From Sphingopyxis sp. (GTDB lineage: Bacteria; Pseudomonadota; Alphaproteobacteria; Sphingomonadales; Sphingomonadaceae): a stretch of 64,000 bases of DNA. Of this stretch, positions 31,337 through 41,002 are shown in pieces. Position 1 is the first letter of the stretch. Each line of letters begins with the position of its first letter. The translations under genes and the position numbers were made by a program. The stretch lies in contig PNNB01000050.1 in assembly GCA_013823985.1 (NCBI GenBank), positions 204,608 through 268,607 of the forward strand, given 5' to 3'. Below the pieces are notes generated by a model. That model ran no database searches. It was not told the DNA's origin and saw only the letters and a program-made list of their open reading frames with translations.

Positions 31337-32317
31337 CTAAAGCGGCACCTGCTGGCTGGAACAATGGAAGCTACCGCCGCCCGTCAGGACGGCATCGGCG
31401 GGTAATCCGACGACTTTGTGTGCAGGGAATAGGCGCTGGAATTCCGTCAAGGCCACATCATCATAGCGGCTGCCATAGGTGGGCACGACGACCACGCTGT
31501 TGCCGATATAAAAGTTCATATAGCTTGCCGGGACGGCTTCGCCATATTGTTCAAATCGCCCGACCGAGGGCAGGGGCGTCACCGTGCACCCGAAGGCTTC
31601 CGCCGCCTGACGTGCGGCGGCATAAACGGCACTGTTCGGGTCATCCGCATCGCGTGCTTCGGGAAGGACCAGATGATTGGGCCCGACAAAGCGCGCGAGA
31701 TTGTCGACATGTCCGTCGGTATGGTCGTTGGCGAGTCCGTCGCCAAGCCAGAGCAGACTCTCGATCCCAAGGTCGCTGCGTAATCGCGCTTCGATTTGGG
31801 CTTTGCCAAGTTCCGGGTTGCGGTTGGGGTTTAACAGGCAATCGACCGTGGTGACGGCGCGACCCTCGCCATCTACATCGATGGACCCGCCTTCCAATAC
31901 CCAATCGCACGGCGTGACAGTAAGGCCAGCGACTTGCGCCAGCGTCCTGCCGATACCCTGATCGCCATCAAAGTTGAAGCGGTTGCCCCAACCGTTGAAA
32001 CCGAAATCGCGTGCGATCCGGTCGTTGCCTTCGCCGACTATGATGCAGCCCGTGTCGCGCAACCACACATCGCCGATATGGCGTTCTTCGACAATGACGC
32101 CGGCGTCCACCAGATCACGTGCCACTTTCGCCGCATCGGCATTGCCCGCAATCAGATACACCGTCTCGCCTTTGCCGCTGTCGTGGACGGCATTGGCAAA
32201 GGCCGCAATCTGCTTCTGGGCCGCAGCGAAGGGTTCTTCCCAATGGCCCCAAAAGCTGGGGAAACCTATCCAGACACGCTCATGCGGTGCCCATTCGGCG
32301 GGCATTCTCAACGTCAT
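31337..32317 (-). CDS. aguA: Agmatine deiminase
   Basis: 326 residues, the usual length. It starts LRMPAEWAPHERVWIGFPSF as in agmatine deiminases/bacterial peptidylarginine-deiminase family; FNGWGNRFNFDGDQGIG, VLEGGSIDVDGEG, DHTDGHVDNLARFVGP and the C-terminal GGGSFHC with nucleophile Cys319 complete the family motifs. It converts agmatine to N-carbamoylputrescine and ammonia. The partner aguB is in the same leftward operon. The M28 peptidase gene ends 6 nt... upstream of it, so the operon begins at 34003. Confidence 0.93.
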   Translation of the reverse strand: MTLRMPAEWAPHERVWIGFPSFWGHWEEPFAAAQKQIAAFANAVHDSGKGETVYLIAGNADAAKVARDLVDAGVIVEERHIGDVWLRDTGCIIVGEGNDRIARDFGFNGWGNRFNFDGDQGIGRTLAQVAGLTVTPCDWVLEGGSIDVDGEGRAVTTVDCLLNPNRNPELGKAQIEARLRSDLGIESLLWLGDGLANDHTDGHVDNLARFVGPNHLVLPEARDADDPNSAVYAAARQAAEAFGCTVTPLPSVGRFEQYGEAVPASYMNFYIGNSVVVVPTYGSRYDDVALTEFQRLFPAHKVVGLPADAVLTGGGSFHCSSQQVPL

Positions 32318-32323
32318 ATAGCT

Positions 32324-34003
32324 TTACTTCCCGTCGCGGCTTTTGTCACGGATCGCGCGGAATTCGTCGCCGTCATTCCAGTTAGGCCAGGCCTCGGTCA
32401 TCGCCAGCATCCGACCTACGCGGTAATAGAGGCGGAGGTCGGCCATCACACCGGACCAATCCCAAGTATCGTCATATTCGTCGCCGGGGGCATGGTAACG
32501 GTTCTTCTCATAATCTTCGGCAGCGGCCTTTGCGGCTTCCTTGCCTCCCTTCACCAGATCATCGCCACCTTCAAAATAGACCATCGGCACACCCAGCTTG
32601 GCGAAGCTGAAATGGTCGGAACGGTAATAGAAGCCCTTTTCAGGCGTCGGTTCCATTTCGGGAGTGCGGCCTTCTTCCTTGGCGGCAGCGTTCAGATAAT
32701 CGTCGAGCTGCGATTTCCCTTTGCCAATGACAGTCAAATTCTTCGCTGGGCCCGCCATCGAAAAGGCATCCATGTTGACGCCGCCGACGGTTTGGCTGAG
32801 CGGAAAGACCGGGTTTTCGGCATAAAATTTGGAACCGAGCAGGCCCGACTCCTCGGCCGTTACGGCAAGGAACACGATGCTACGGTCTGGCGCGCCAGAC
32901 TTTGTGAAGCCTTCGGCCAAGGCAACCAGCGCTGCGGTGCCTGTGGCGTTATCGACCGCACCGTTGCAGATATCATCCCCATCGGCTGCCGCGGTGCAGC
33001 GTCCCAAATGGTCCCAATGCGCGGTGTAGAGGACATATTCCTCTGGCCGTTTTGCGCCTTTCAGGACGCCGACTACATTCTTGCTCGCCTTACGCGCAAT
33101 GTCATTGTCAAAACTCAACGACGCGGTCAGGCTCAGCGGCACAGCCTTGAAGCCCTTCGTTTTCGCGGCGGCCATCTGCTTGTCCAGATCCTGGCCAGCG
33201 GCGGCGAAAATTTCCTTGGCGACATCTTTCTGGATCCAGCCATTTGCGGCTGTCTGGCTTGCGCCCGCGTCTTTGGACTGGGCCAGAAACTGCGTACCGG
33301 TCCAGCTTGAATTGACGACATTCCAGCCATAGGCGGCGGGCGCATCATCATGGATAATCAGCGCGGCTGCGGCACCCTGCCGTGCGGCTTCTTCAAATTT
33401 ATAGGTCCAGCGGCCATAATAGGTCATCGCCTTTCCGCCAAAATCGCCTTTGAGGTCGGCGGCGTCGAAATCGGGGTCATTGACCATGATCACCACGGTT
33501 TTGCCTTTTACATCCAGACCTTCATAATCGTTCCAGCCCTTTTCCGGGGCGACGATACCATGGCCGACGAACACCATTTCGCTCTGGTCAATCTCGGTCT
33601 TAGGCGTTTCACGGTAGCTGCCAACTACAAATTCGCTGCCATAGGCAAAGGACATAGCCTTGCCGCTCTTATCCGCGATGCTGAGGGCGGACACATTTTT
33701 GGCGGTAATCTCGACCAAGGGTACGTCTTGCGTCCAACTGCCGTTGTTGCCGGGTTCCAGCCCTGCCTTTTTGAAACGGTCGATCAGATAGGCAACTGTC
33801 TTTTCTTCGCCCACAGAACCCGGCGCACGACCTTCGTAGCTGTCGAGCGACAATTCCTTGACGACGTCTTTCATGGTCTGTTCGGACAGTTCCGGGACCT
33901 CGACTTGGGGCAGCGCCGCGCTGTCTACAGCCTTGTCGTCCATCTGTTTGCAGGCGGACGTAAGGGCAAGTGCCGAGGCGAGGGCGAGCGTAAGAAAACG
34001 CAT
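32324..34003 (-). CDS. M28 family metallopeptidase with PA domain, exported
   Basis: 559 residues. The N-terminus has an export signal ending LTSAC, a weak lipobox (Cys18), so it may be a lipoprotein. A PA insert (about residues 130-250; GHGIVAPEKGWNDYEGLDVK) precedes and sits within the peptidase domain. Zinc ligands of M28 aminopeptidases are visible: His and Asp of YTAHWDHLGR, Asp in GAVDNATGTAAL, Glu-Glu in VTAEESGLLGSKF, Asp in VNMDAFSMAG, and a late His in YYRSDHFSFAKLGVP. It would remove N-terminal amino acids from peptides in the envelope. It is the first gene of the operon with aguA; together they may feed amino acids and arginine derivatives into polyamines. Confidence 0.9.
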   Translation of the reverse strand: MRFLTLALASALALTSACKQMDDKAVDSAALPQVEVPELSEQTMKDVVKELSLDSYEGRAPGSVGEEKTVAYLIDRFKKAGLEPGNNGSWTQDVPLVEITAKNVSALSIADKSGKAMSFAYGSEFVVGSYRETPKTEIDQSEMVFVGHGIVAPEKGWNDYEGLDVKGKTVVIMVNDPDFDAADLKGDFGGKAMTYYGRWTYKFEEAARQGAAAALIIHDDAPAAYGWNVVNSSWTGTQFLAQSKDAGASQTAANGWIQKDVAKEIFAAAGQDLDKQMAAAKTKGFKAVPLSLTASLSFDNDIARKASKNVVGVLKGAKRPEEYVLYTAHWDHLGRCTAAADGDDICNGAVDNATGTAALVALAEGFTKSGAPDRSIVFLAVTAEESGLLGSKFYAENPVFPLSQTVGGVNMDAFSMAGPAKNLTVIGKGKSQLDDYLNAAAKEEGRTPEMEPTPEKGFYYRSDHFSFAKLGVPMVYFEGGDDLVKGGKEAAKAAAEDYEKNRYHAPGDEYDDTWDWSGVMADLRLYYRVGRMLAMTEAWPNWNDGDEFRAIRDKSRDGK

Positions 34004-34218
34004 GATATTCTCCTGAAGGGAAAAGATGTTGGCGCCTTCTGCCAGAGGCCGCCCCTTGCCTCAAATGAAAAAGCGGATTTCATCGAAAAGGCACAGAAAT
34101 CTCAATCGGTTCCCGATCGGTCCAGAATGACTGCGACAATTCTCGGCACTTCAACGCTTTTGGCTTGCAACCGAATTTCGCTGCATTACCCGTCATGTAA
34201 ACTGGCGTGGGGGGCTCG

Positions 34219-36180
34219 ATGCTGAAACAACTTATACTATTCACCGCTATATTCATGTCCACTGTCGCGGTAGCGCAAGATAAAGCCGCGGTAGACTTTG
34301 GCGCGCGCGAAGGTGTGCTGGATGTGTCCCTTTCCCCTGATGGTACAAAAATAGCCTATATCATTCCCGACAAAGGGCAGGGCAGTCGTTTGTACACGGT
34401 GGATATCGCAAGTGGCGGAAAATCTGTTCCAGCGCTTTCGGCATCAGGGGACCCTGAACGCCTTTCTTATTGTGAATGGGTATCAAACGCGCGTCTTATA
34501 TGTCTGATTTCAATGGTGCTTCGGGAGGCGGGGGAGCCTGTTTCGGTCAGCCGTCTGGTTGCGGTAAATGCCGACGGGACAGAATTGAAGCTGGTATCAA
34601 ATCGGCAGGGATATAACGCCGAACGCTTTTCCTATTTCGGTGGCAGCCTGATCGACTTGCTACCCGGCGACGATGGCGCTGTCCTGTTGGGTCGGGAATA
34701 TGTCCCCGAAGGCCGCACGGGGTCGTTGATCTCGAAATCGGACGAAGGCTTTGGCGTCGACCGCGTCGATACCAAGACCTTGGCAACCAAGTCGGTCATC
34801 CGGCCGACACGGTTGGCCACCGAATATATAAGCGATGGGTCGGGAACGGTCCGTATCATGGGCGTCATGAAAACGGACGCAGGCTATGATAGCGGTGTTC
34901 GGCGCTATGTTTACCGGCCAGCGGGCGGCACAGGTTGGCAACCGCTTGGCGAATATGACAACACCACGGACAGCGGTTTCAACCCTTATGCGGTCGATCC
35001 GACGGACAACGCTGTCTATGGTTTTGAGAAATTCGAAGGCCGCTTTGCACTCTACAAAGTGAAGCTGGACGACAGTCTGACCAAAACCCTGATATTCAAC
35101 CGCCCCGACGTGGACGTCGATAATCTGATAACGCTGGGACGTAAGAAGCGGGTCATCGGTGTCAGCTTTGCCACGGAAAAGCGGCAGGCGGTCTATTTTG
35201 ACCCGACCTTCAAGAAATTGGGATCGTCCCTGTCGAAAGCCTTGCCGGATGCGGCATTGATCCATTTTGGCGGGATGAGTGCCGATGAGCAAAAATTGAT
35301 CGTCTGGGCAGGCAGCGACACCAATCCCGGGCAATATTACTATTTCGACAAGGCGACCAACAATGTCAGCCCGCTGTTTGCAACGCGGCCCGAATTAGAA
35401 GGCTACAAGCTCGCCCCGGTGAAGGCTGTCAGCATCAAGGCGGCGGATGGCACGCTTATCCCGGGCTATCTGACGTTGCCCGTCGGGGTCGAGGCAAAGG
35501 GATTGCCCGCCATTGTCATGCCCCATGGTGGACCCAGTTCTCGCGATGAATGGGGCTTTGACTGGCTCGCGCAATATTTTGTCAATCAGGGCTTCGCCGT
35601 TCTTCAACCCAATTACCGTGGGTCGGCGGGTTATGGCGACGGCTGGTATCAGGAAAATGGCTTTCAATCCTGGAAGGCTGCCATTTCTGACGTGAACGAC
35701 AGCGGCAGATGGCTGGTGTCCGAAGGCATTGCGGCGCCGGACAAGCTTGCGATTGTGGGCTGGTCCTATGGCGGATATGCCGCCCTGCAGTCCGCGGTGC
35801 TCGACCCCCAACTGTTCAAGGCAATTGTTGCCGTTGCGCCGGTGACCGACCTTGGACGGCTGAAGGAAGAATATCGCGGCTATATGAACTTGCGCGTTGC
35901 GCGTGATTTCATCGGTTCGGGGCCGCATATCACCGAGGGTTCGCCTGCGCGGAACGCCGACAAGATCAAGGCGCCGGTGTTGCTCTTCCACGGAGCTCTC
36001 GACCGCAATGTCGGTGTCTACCAGTCGCAATTCATGGCCGACCAGTTGCGGGATGCGGGTAATATTGCCGAACTGGTGCTCTACAAAAATCTCGATCACT
36101 ATCTTGATGACAGTGCCGTCCGGGCTGAGCTACTTCAGAAAAGCTCTACCTTTTTGAAAGGCAAAATGCAGATTAAATAA
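34219..36180 (+). CDS. S9 family prolyl oligopeptidase-like serine peptidase, exported
   Basis: 653 residues from ATG 34219 (an in-frame GTG at 34207 would add 4); the G-run before it serves as ribosome site. Signal peptide MLKQLILFTAIFMSTVAVAQ. A beta-propeller (residues about 25-385; LDVSLSPDGTKIAYIIPDKG) precedes the alpha/beta-hydrolase domain with nucleophile Ser516 in GWSYGGYAAL, Asp595 in GALDRNVGVYQSQ and His627 in NLDHYLDD. Such acylaminoacyl/dipeptidyl peptidases digest short peptides. Its 215-bp upstream region, shared with the divergent M28 operon, shows no operator that I can recognise. Confidence 0.92.
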   Translation: MLKQLILFTAIFMSTVAVAQDKAAVDFGAREGVLDVSLSPDGTKIAYIIPDKGQGSRLYTVDIASGGKSVPALSASGDPERLSYCEWVSNARLICLISMVLREAGEPVSVSRLVAVNADGTELKLVSNRQGYNAERFSYFGGSLIDLLPGDDGAVLLGREYVPEGRTGSLISKSDEGFGVDRVDTKTLATKSVIRPTRLATEYISDGSGTVRIMGVMKTDAGYDSGVRRYVYRPAGGTGWQPLGEYDNTTDSGFNPYAVDPTDNAVYGFEKFEGRFALYKVKLDDSLTKTLIFNRPDVDVDNLITLGRKKRVIGVSFATEKRQAVYFDPTFKKLGSSLSKALPDAALIHFGGMSADEQKLIVWAGSDTNPGQYYYFDKATNNVSPLFATRPELEGYKLAPVKAVSIKAADGTLIPGYLTLPVGVEAKGLPAIVMPHGGPSSRDEWGFDWLAQYFVNQGFAVLQPNYRGSAGYGDGWYQENGFQSWKAAISDVNDSGRWLVSEGIAAPDKLAIVGWSYGGYAALQSAVLDPQLFKAIVAVAPVTDLGRLKEEYRGYMNLRVARDFIGSGPHITEGSPARNADKIKAPVLLFHGALDRNVGVYQSQFMADQLRDAGNIAELVLYKNLDHYLDDSAVRAELLQKSSTFLKGKMQIK

Positions 36181-36201
36181 GCGCCGGGCCGCGGACGATA
36201 A

Positions 36202-37170
36202 TCAGGAAGCGGTTGGCGGCTGCCGTGGCACTGGAGGCCGGAAGTTCGGTTTGCGCCAGGGCGGGCTGGGAATTTCTCCGGCGACCTGCTCAACGCCGTT
36301 GAGATAACCGAAATAGGACGCAATCAGGCGGTCTTGCGGCTCGGTTATGGCGTTGCGGCCATGCATGAAACGGCTGTTGTCGAGCATCAGGATATCGCCC
36401 GGTTGCCAATCCACAGCAAAGGTGATGGGCTCTGCCGCTGCGGCAATCGCATCCACAATCCAGTCGGGGATCAGGTTGCCGTCATCAAACAGCGGAATAC
36501 GGTCGTTGTGCAGATAGTGGCGCGCAAAGAGCAGAAAATTGCCAAAGGCGCGTTCGTTGCTCAACAGGGTATTGTGCACGGCCGGATGCCAGAAATAGCG
36601 GACGATTGCATTGTCGAAACGGCGGAAGCGATAGGGGCAATGGGCAGGCGGATTTGCCAGTACCGCATCGTCGGGCTCGGGCGTTCCAAGCCAATAATTC
36701 AAAATATCGGGTCCGGCGGGTTGGATATATAAAAGTGCACGGTTTTCCAGTGCCGACAACACGTCCGCTGGCAATCGTCTCAACAGGTCGACGCCATCGC
36801 AATAGGTCGTCTCGCCGCCATTGGCTGGTGCGTCGATACAATGGAAAAAGCACATATCCGGTTTCCACGGTTCGCGGGAAAGTTCGGGATGCAATGGAAA
36901 GGGTTCGGATCCCAGATTGACCGACTGGATATTATTGTCGCCATCCAGAACAAGCCGGTTTGGACTTTCGTTGAAAACCGAGACCGCGCAAAAGCGCTTT
37001 GCAAAGGCGTTGAACGACGCAAAATCGGGTGCAAAACCTCTCACCAGTACAGCCGTATCGCGCAACTTTTCGAGAATGTCAGGTGCGCCAATCGCATCGA
37101 GTCCTTCACCGGCCGCAGCCTGAACCAAGGTTAGGGGTCTGTCCGGAAAAGGGTTGGAAAATGCGGGCAT
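36202..37170 (-). CDS. TauD/TfdA family Fe(II)/2-oxoglutarate dioxygenase
   Basis: 322 residues of the clavaminate-synthase-like/TauD fold. The iron-binding pair is His94-x-Glu96 (FPLHPELSRE) with distal His270 in RFMHGRNAI and 2-oxoglutarate-binding Arg281 (PQDRLIASYF). H-x-E in place of H-x-D is a known variant. APANGGETTYCDG is the conserved core strand. It hydroxylates or cleaves a small molecule such as a sulfonate or sulfate ester, or an amino-acid-like substrate. It is divergent from a sulfotransferase-like gene (78 bp between starts), which suggests a common substrate pathway. Confidence 0.85.
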   Translation of the reverse strand: MPAFSNPFPDRPLTLVQAAAGEGLDAIGAPDILEKLRDTAVLVRGFAPDFASFNAFAKRFCAVSVFNESPNRLVLDGDNNIQSVNLGSEPFPLHPELSREPWKPDMCFFHCIDAPANGGETTYCDGVDLLRRLPADVLSALENRALLYIQPAGPDILNYWLGTPEPDDAVLANPPAHCPYRFRRFDNAIVRYFWHPAVHNTLLSNERAFGNFLLFARHYLHNDRIPLFDDGNLIPDWIVDAIAAAAEPITFAVDWQPGDILMLDNSRFMHGRNAITEPQDRLIASYFGYLNGVEQVAGEIPSPPWRKPNFRPPVPRQPPTAS

Positions 37171-37248
37171 GGGTCACTGGATATGTTGTGAAAGATGAAA
37201 TTCAATAACTGTGTAGGCGAGTGGGGCGGAGATTGCTACATCGCAGCC

Positions 37249-38289
37249 ATGGAACAGATAACCTTGTCGGATTTGCTCACGAACCCCGATTATTATCTGT
37301 TCGGCATCGAGCATGACGTAGCTATTTTTTTGGCCATGAACCGGCCGAGTTATGAACGAACTATATTCTTTGATGGCCGGATTAATCCGGCGTCCGAACA
37401 ACCCATTCACGTTGCGTTGAAACCGTTGCTTGCGGCCGTAGCCGCCATCCCGGCGACGCCCCCGCAAATCGGCTGGATTTTCCATATGGCCCACACGGGC
37501 TCCACATTATTGGCAAGGGCGCTCGATCTGCCGGGGCGGAATTTGGTGATACGCGAACCGCTGCTTTTGCGTTCGTTGGGGATCGAAGCAGGACCTGCGC
37601 ATCAAAGCGATAAGGCCAGTGCGGACTGGTCGGAAAAGCTTCATCTGGCGCTGCATATGTTGAACCGTCGCTATGCATCCGATCAGCCGGTGCTGGTGAA
37701 GGCGAATGTCCCGGTCAACCGCATCATCCCCGACCTGCTCGCGCGGTCGGTGCACCGAAGGGCGGTGTTGCTGCATTTTGGGCTGGCGGATTATCTTGCG
37801 GCCATATTGCGGGGACCAAACCACCGCAAATGGGTGGAGCATATCTATACCGACATGCAACTGGCGAAGGTTCCGGGCGCGCAGCCTGCGGCTAGTGTCA
37901 GCGAAATGGCAGGGGCGCTGTGGCTGTTCCAGATAGAAATATACGCCCGGTTGCTCGCCGAATATGAAGAACTGCGCAGTCTGGATGCCAACACCCTGTT
38001 TAACAATCCGCTGGAGAGTGTGACCTCGGCGGCGGATTATTTCAGCTGTCCGATGGACATAAGCGAAGCCGAGGCAATCGTCGCAGGCCCGCTTTTTTCG
38101 ACCTATTCCAAAAACCCCGGGGCTGCTTTTGATAATGCTGCGCGCAAGGAGCGGCTGGCGCTTGCGCTCAAAGATATAGCGGATGAGTTGGTTGCCGCCC
38201 GCCATTGGGTCGAAAAGCAACCGGCGGCGAAAGCGTTGCCCGCTCGCCTGAGCCGCCCGCTTTGCGGCGAAAACGGTTTGCTTCTTTGA
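37249..38289 (+). CDS. Sulfotransferase-like P-loop protein
   Basis: 346 residues from ATG 37249 (an upstream ATG at 37195 would lie in the shared promoter). The segment IFHMAHTGSTLLARALDLP resembles the 5'-phosphosulfate-binding loop of PAPS sulfotransferases, followed by LVIREPLLLRSL as in the family's strand 2. The 3'-phosphate-binding segment expected later (Arg/Ser in R-DPRD-x-x-x-S) is not obvious: RRAVLLHFGLADYLAAILRG occupies its place. It may therefore be a divergent member with a different function. The divergent dioxygenase is the likely functional partner. Confidence 0.68.
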   Translation: MEQITLSDLLTNPDYYLFGIEHDVAIFLAMNRPSYERTIFFDGRINPASEQPIHVALKPLLAAVAAIPATPPQIGWIFHMAHTGSTLLARALDLPGRNLVIREPLLLRSLGIEAGPAHQSDKASADWSEKLHLALHMLNRRYASDQPVLVKANVPVNRIIPDLLARSVHRRAVLLHFGLADYLAAILRGPNHRKWVEHIYTDMQLAKVPGAQPAASVSEMAGALWLFQIEIYARLLAEYEELRSLDANTLFNNPLESVTSAADYFSCPMDISEAEAIVAGPLFSTYSKNPGAAFDNAARKERLALALKDIADELVAARHWVEKQPAAKALPARLSRPLCGENGLLL

Positions 38290-38309
38290 ACCTGTAACAT
38301 CCGGCTCAA

Positions 38310-38341
38310 ACAAAAAAGGCGGCCCCGAAGGACCGCCCCTT
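38310..38341 (-). terminator. Rho-independent terminator of rpsD
   Basis: On the minus strand a stem GGCGGTCC / GGGCCGCC closed by a TTCG tetraloop is followed by TTTTTTGTTT, 20 nt after the rpsD stop. It also faces the end of the convergent sulfotransferase-like gene. Confidence 0.88.
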
Positions 38342-38360
38342 TGTTGGCTGAAAACCAGAA

Positions 38361-38975
38361 TTAGCGCGAATAGAATTCGACGACCAGATTCGGTTCCATC
38401 TTTACAGGATAAGGTACTTCGTCGAGCGTCGGTACGCGTGCGAAGGTGACCTTGTCGTTGCCTTCAACGGCAACATATTCCGGAATGTCACGCTCGGCGA
38501 GGCCTTGGGCTTCGATGACCAGAGCCATTTCCTTCGCCTTGTTGCCGAGGCTGATGACGCTGCCGACGTCAACCTGACGGCTGGCGATGTTGCACTTTAC
38601 GCCGTTGACACGGATGTGGCCGTGGCTAACCAGCTGGCGGGCTGCGAAGATCGTCGGTGCGAACTTGGCGCGGTATACGATCATGTCCAGACGACGCTCC
38701 AGCAGACCAATGAGGTTCTGCGAGGTATCGCCCTTCATGCGGTTGGCTTCCTGATAAGCACGCTTGAACTGCTTTTCAGTGATGTCGCCATAATAGCCCT
38801 TCAGCTTCTGCTTGGCGCGCAGCTGAATACCATAGTCCGACAGCTTGCCCTTGCGGCGCTGACCGTGCTGGCCGGGGCCATATTCACGCTTGTTGACGGG
38901 TGATTTGGGGCGACCCCAGATGTTTTCACCCATCCGGCGGTCAAGTTTATACTTCGAGCTTGTACGCTTCGACAT
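38361..38975 (-). CDS. rpsD: 30S ribosomal protein S4
   Basis: 204 residues, full length. It begins [20 protein letters not shown], contains the S4 RNA-binding domain ([40 protein letters not shown]) and ends [10 protein letters not shown], all conserved. S4 nucleates assembly of the 5' domain of 16S rRNA. The gene is single, with its own terminator and a 179-bp region shared with the divergent chorismate mutase gene. Confidence 0.98.
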   Translation of the reverse strand: MSKRTSSKYKLDRRMGENIWGRPKSPVNKREYGPGQHGQRRKGKLSDYGIQLRAKQKLKGYYGDITEKQFKRAYQEANRMKGDTSQNLIGLLERRLDMIVYRAKFAPTIFAARQLVSHGHIRVNGVKCNIASRQVDVGSVISLGNKAKEMALVIEAQGLAERDIPEYVAVEGNDKVTFARVPTLDEVPYPVKMEPNLVVEFYSR

Positions 38976-39154
38976 TTACAGTCTCCAATTTGCTAACAAC
39001 GATGTTCCCGGTACCGCGCGACACATGCTAGATGGGCCGGACACCTGCTTCACCGGGGTGCAGGGTCAATTGCGAAGGCGCGCCTATGGCGGCAAAGCGG
39101 CGGATTGTCAACATCACGCTCGACTTTATTGCCGTAGCTTTCTAAGGCGCGGCC

Positions 39155-39472
39155 ATGCCCGACATTGATCCCAGCATCGCCCCCGAAAATTGCAAAACAA
39201 TGACCGAAGTCCGCGCCGGCGTTGACGCGGTGGACCGCGCGCTTGTCGCGCTGCTGGTCCGGCGCTTTGGTTATATGGACGCAGCGGCGCGCATCAAAAC
39301 GGATCGTTCGGCGGTCCGCGACGAGGCGCGTAAGGCGGAGGTGCTTGAGAATGTAAAAAGGGCCGCTGCGGAACATGGCCTGCCGGTGGAGGTGATCGAA
39401 CAGCTTTGGGAAGATCTGGTCGAAGCTTCAATCGCTTACGAATTCCGGCACTGGGATAAAATCCGCACGTAA
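39155..39472 (+). CDS. Chorismate mutase, AroQ type
   Basis: 105 residues from ATG 39155, with AAGG 8-11 nt upstream. Helical AroQ domain with VRAGVDAVDRALVALLVRRF, DAAARIKTDRSAVRDEARKA (active-site Arg/Lys/Asp) and VIEQLWEDLVEASIAYE. It converts chorismate to prephenate for Phe and Tyr. No signal peptide, so cytoplasmic. It converges with the small exported-protein gene. Confidence 0.9.
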   Translation: MPDIDPSIAPENCKTMTEVRAGVDAVDRALVALLVRRFGYMDAAARIKTDRSAVRDEARKAEVLENVKRAAAEHGLPVEVIEQLWEDLVEASIAYEFRHWDKIRT

Positions 39473-39509
39473 TGCCGGACCGTCGTCCGGCATTTCCGAT
39501 GCGTGCAAT

Positions 39510-39755
39510 TTAACGGCTGATGCTGCCTTGCGCGCCTTTCTGGCCAAGTTCCATGACGCTTTCGCCTTGATCCCACTCTTCCTGGGTCTTGCACTGGCGC
39601 TTGCCGATGCGGCTTCCCGTCAAGTCGACATTCTTGCAGATTTTCTTGGGCTTTGGTTTCGCTGTGTCGGTCGCAGCCTTGCTATCGACGGCAGTGGCAG
39701 CTTCGCTTGTGCCGGAGGCAAGCAGCAGGATTGATACAAGTGCGGTGGTCAACAT
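39510..39755 (-). CDS. Small exported protein with a Cys pair, unknown function
   Basis: 81 residues: signal peptide MLTTALVSILLLASGTSEAA, then a Lys/Pro-rich linker (TDTAKPKPKK) and a compact motif ICKNVDLTGSRIGKRQCKTQEEWD whose two Cys could form a disulfide. The C-x-x-x-D-x-TGSR...C-x-T-x-E-EW pattern is one I associate with short periplasmic proteins of sphingomonads that have no assigned role. It is monocistronic, 66 nt downstream of trmJ. Confidence 0.68.
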   Translation of the reverse strand: MLTTALVSILLLASGTSEAATAVDSKAATDTAKPKPKKICKNVDLTGSRIGKRQCKTQEEWDQGESVMELGQKGAQGSISR

Positions 39756-39821
39756 TTGGGGGGATCTCCAATATCCGATTAAGCGGTGACCTTATCGAAG
39801 CAGCGCGCGACCGCCAAGCGG

Positions 39822-40544
39822 CTATTTCTCCGTTCGTCGATTTCTGGTCAATGTCGTCAAAACACCCCGCAATGTTCGCACTTCCAGCGCGTTCCATGCC
39901 GGTTTGGTGAGCAAGTTCCGCAACGTCCTGCGCGTAACCGGCGCGCGGTCTTCAGGGCGAAAATAACCTAGAGGGTCCAGCATATCGTCCAGTTGCTGGA
40001 TCAATCCATCCAGTTCGAATTGCGACGCGGGTGGGTCAAGCTCGGTTTTGGGCGGGCTCGCGAGATTCTGCGTCTTGGACCATTCATAAGCGCACAGAAT
40101 GACCGCCTGCGCCAAGTTCAGGGATCCGAAATCGGGGTTGATTGGGACGGTAATGATCGCGCGGGCGACCGTAACTTCGTCACTTTCCAGGCCGGAGCGT
40201 TCAGCGCCGAATAGGATGGCACTCCGCCCCACATTGCCGAGCACCTCGCGCGCAGCCTCTTCGGGCGTGATGACCGGTTTGGTCACGCCGCGTTTGCGGA
40301 CGGTGGTTGCGTAAATATGGCTGATGTCGGCAGTCGCTTCGGCAAGTGTATCGTAAACTTGCGCGTTGGCGAGAACGATGTCGGCCCCTGACGCAGCAGG
40401 TCCCGCAGATGGATTGGGCCAACCATCGCGGGGCGCGACCAACCGCATTTCGGTCAATCCGAAGTTGAGCATGGCCCGCGCAGCCTTGCCGATATTCTCA
40501 CCCAATTGCGGGCGAACGAGGATGATAATGGGCGGCGCGCTCAT
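39822..40544 (-). CDS. trmJ: RNA 2'-O-methyltransferase, TrmJ family (SPOUT)
   Basis: 240 residues of the SpoU/TrmH superfamily. [20 protein letters not shown] is motif 1, with the catalytic Asn and Arg; [15 protein letters not shown] is motif 2; and [21 protein letters not shown] is the knotted motif 3. It most likely methylates the ribose of tRNA position 32. The ATG overlaps the nrdR stop by 4 nt, so it ends the rpiB-glyA-nrdR operon. The exact nucleotide target is by family only. Confidence 0.88.
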   Translation of the reverse strand: MSAPPIIILVRPQLGENIGKAARAMLNFGLTEMRLVAPRDGWPNPSAGPAASGADIVLANAQVYDTLAEATADISHIYATTVRKRGVTKPVITPEEAAREVLGNVGRSAILFGAERSGLESDEVTVARAIITVPINPDFGSLNLAQAVILCAYEWSKTQNLASPPKTELDPPASQFELDGLIQQLDDMLDPLGYFRPEDRAPVTRRTLRNLLTKPAWNALEVRTLRGVLTTLTRNRRTEK

Positions 40545-41002
40545 TTCTTCGCCGCTTCGACCACGCTCCCGGCGAAATCTTCGAAATCCTTGGCTTCGCT
40601 GAAATCCTTATAGACCGAAGCGAAACGGATATAGGCCACGCTATCCAGCGCCTTCAGGCCCGCCATCACGAATTCACCAATGCGCTTGGACTCGATTTCG
40701 CTCTCGCCCAAGGTTTCCAACTGGCGCTGGATTCCCGAGGCCAGCTTTTCGATCTGGACTGTGTCCACCGGGCGTTTGCGGCAGGCGACCGATAGCGAAC
40801 GCTCCAGCTTTTCACGCTCAAAAGGTTCGCGCTTGCCCTCGGACTTGACGACGGTCAGCTCACGAAGCTGGATGCGCTCAAAGGTCGTAAACCGGCCGCC
40901 GCACGCCTCGCACTGGCGACGGCGACGGATGGCGCTATTGTCTTCGGTCGGACGGCTGTCCTTGACCTGGCTGTCGTCATGTCCGCAAAATGGGCAACGC
41001 AT
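40541..41002 (-). CDS. nrdR: Transcriptional repressor NrdR
   Basis: 153 residues. The N-terminal zinc ribbon has Cys3, Cys6, Cys31 and Cys34 ([18 protein letters not shown]), and the ATP-cone spans about residues 49-139 with [20 protein letters not shown]. NrdR senses ATP/dATP and represses ribonucleotide reductase genes by binding NrdR boxes. The start abuts the zinc-ribbon gene's stop exactly. Placement beside glyA is common in proteobacteria. Confidence 0.97.
   Translation of the reverse strand: MRCPFCGHDDSQVKDSRPTEDNSAIRRRRQCEACGGRFTTFERIQLRELTVVKSEGKREPFEREKLERSLSVACRKRPVDTVQIEKLASGIQRQLETLGESEIESKRIGEFVMAGLKALDSVAYIRFASVYKDFSEAKDFEDFAGSVVEAAKK

Noticed and set aside
31934..33310. A 458-codon open frame on the plus strand
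   Set aside because: Antisense to agmatine deiminase and the M28 peptidase, whose catalytic motifs are intact.
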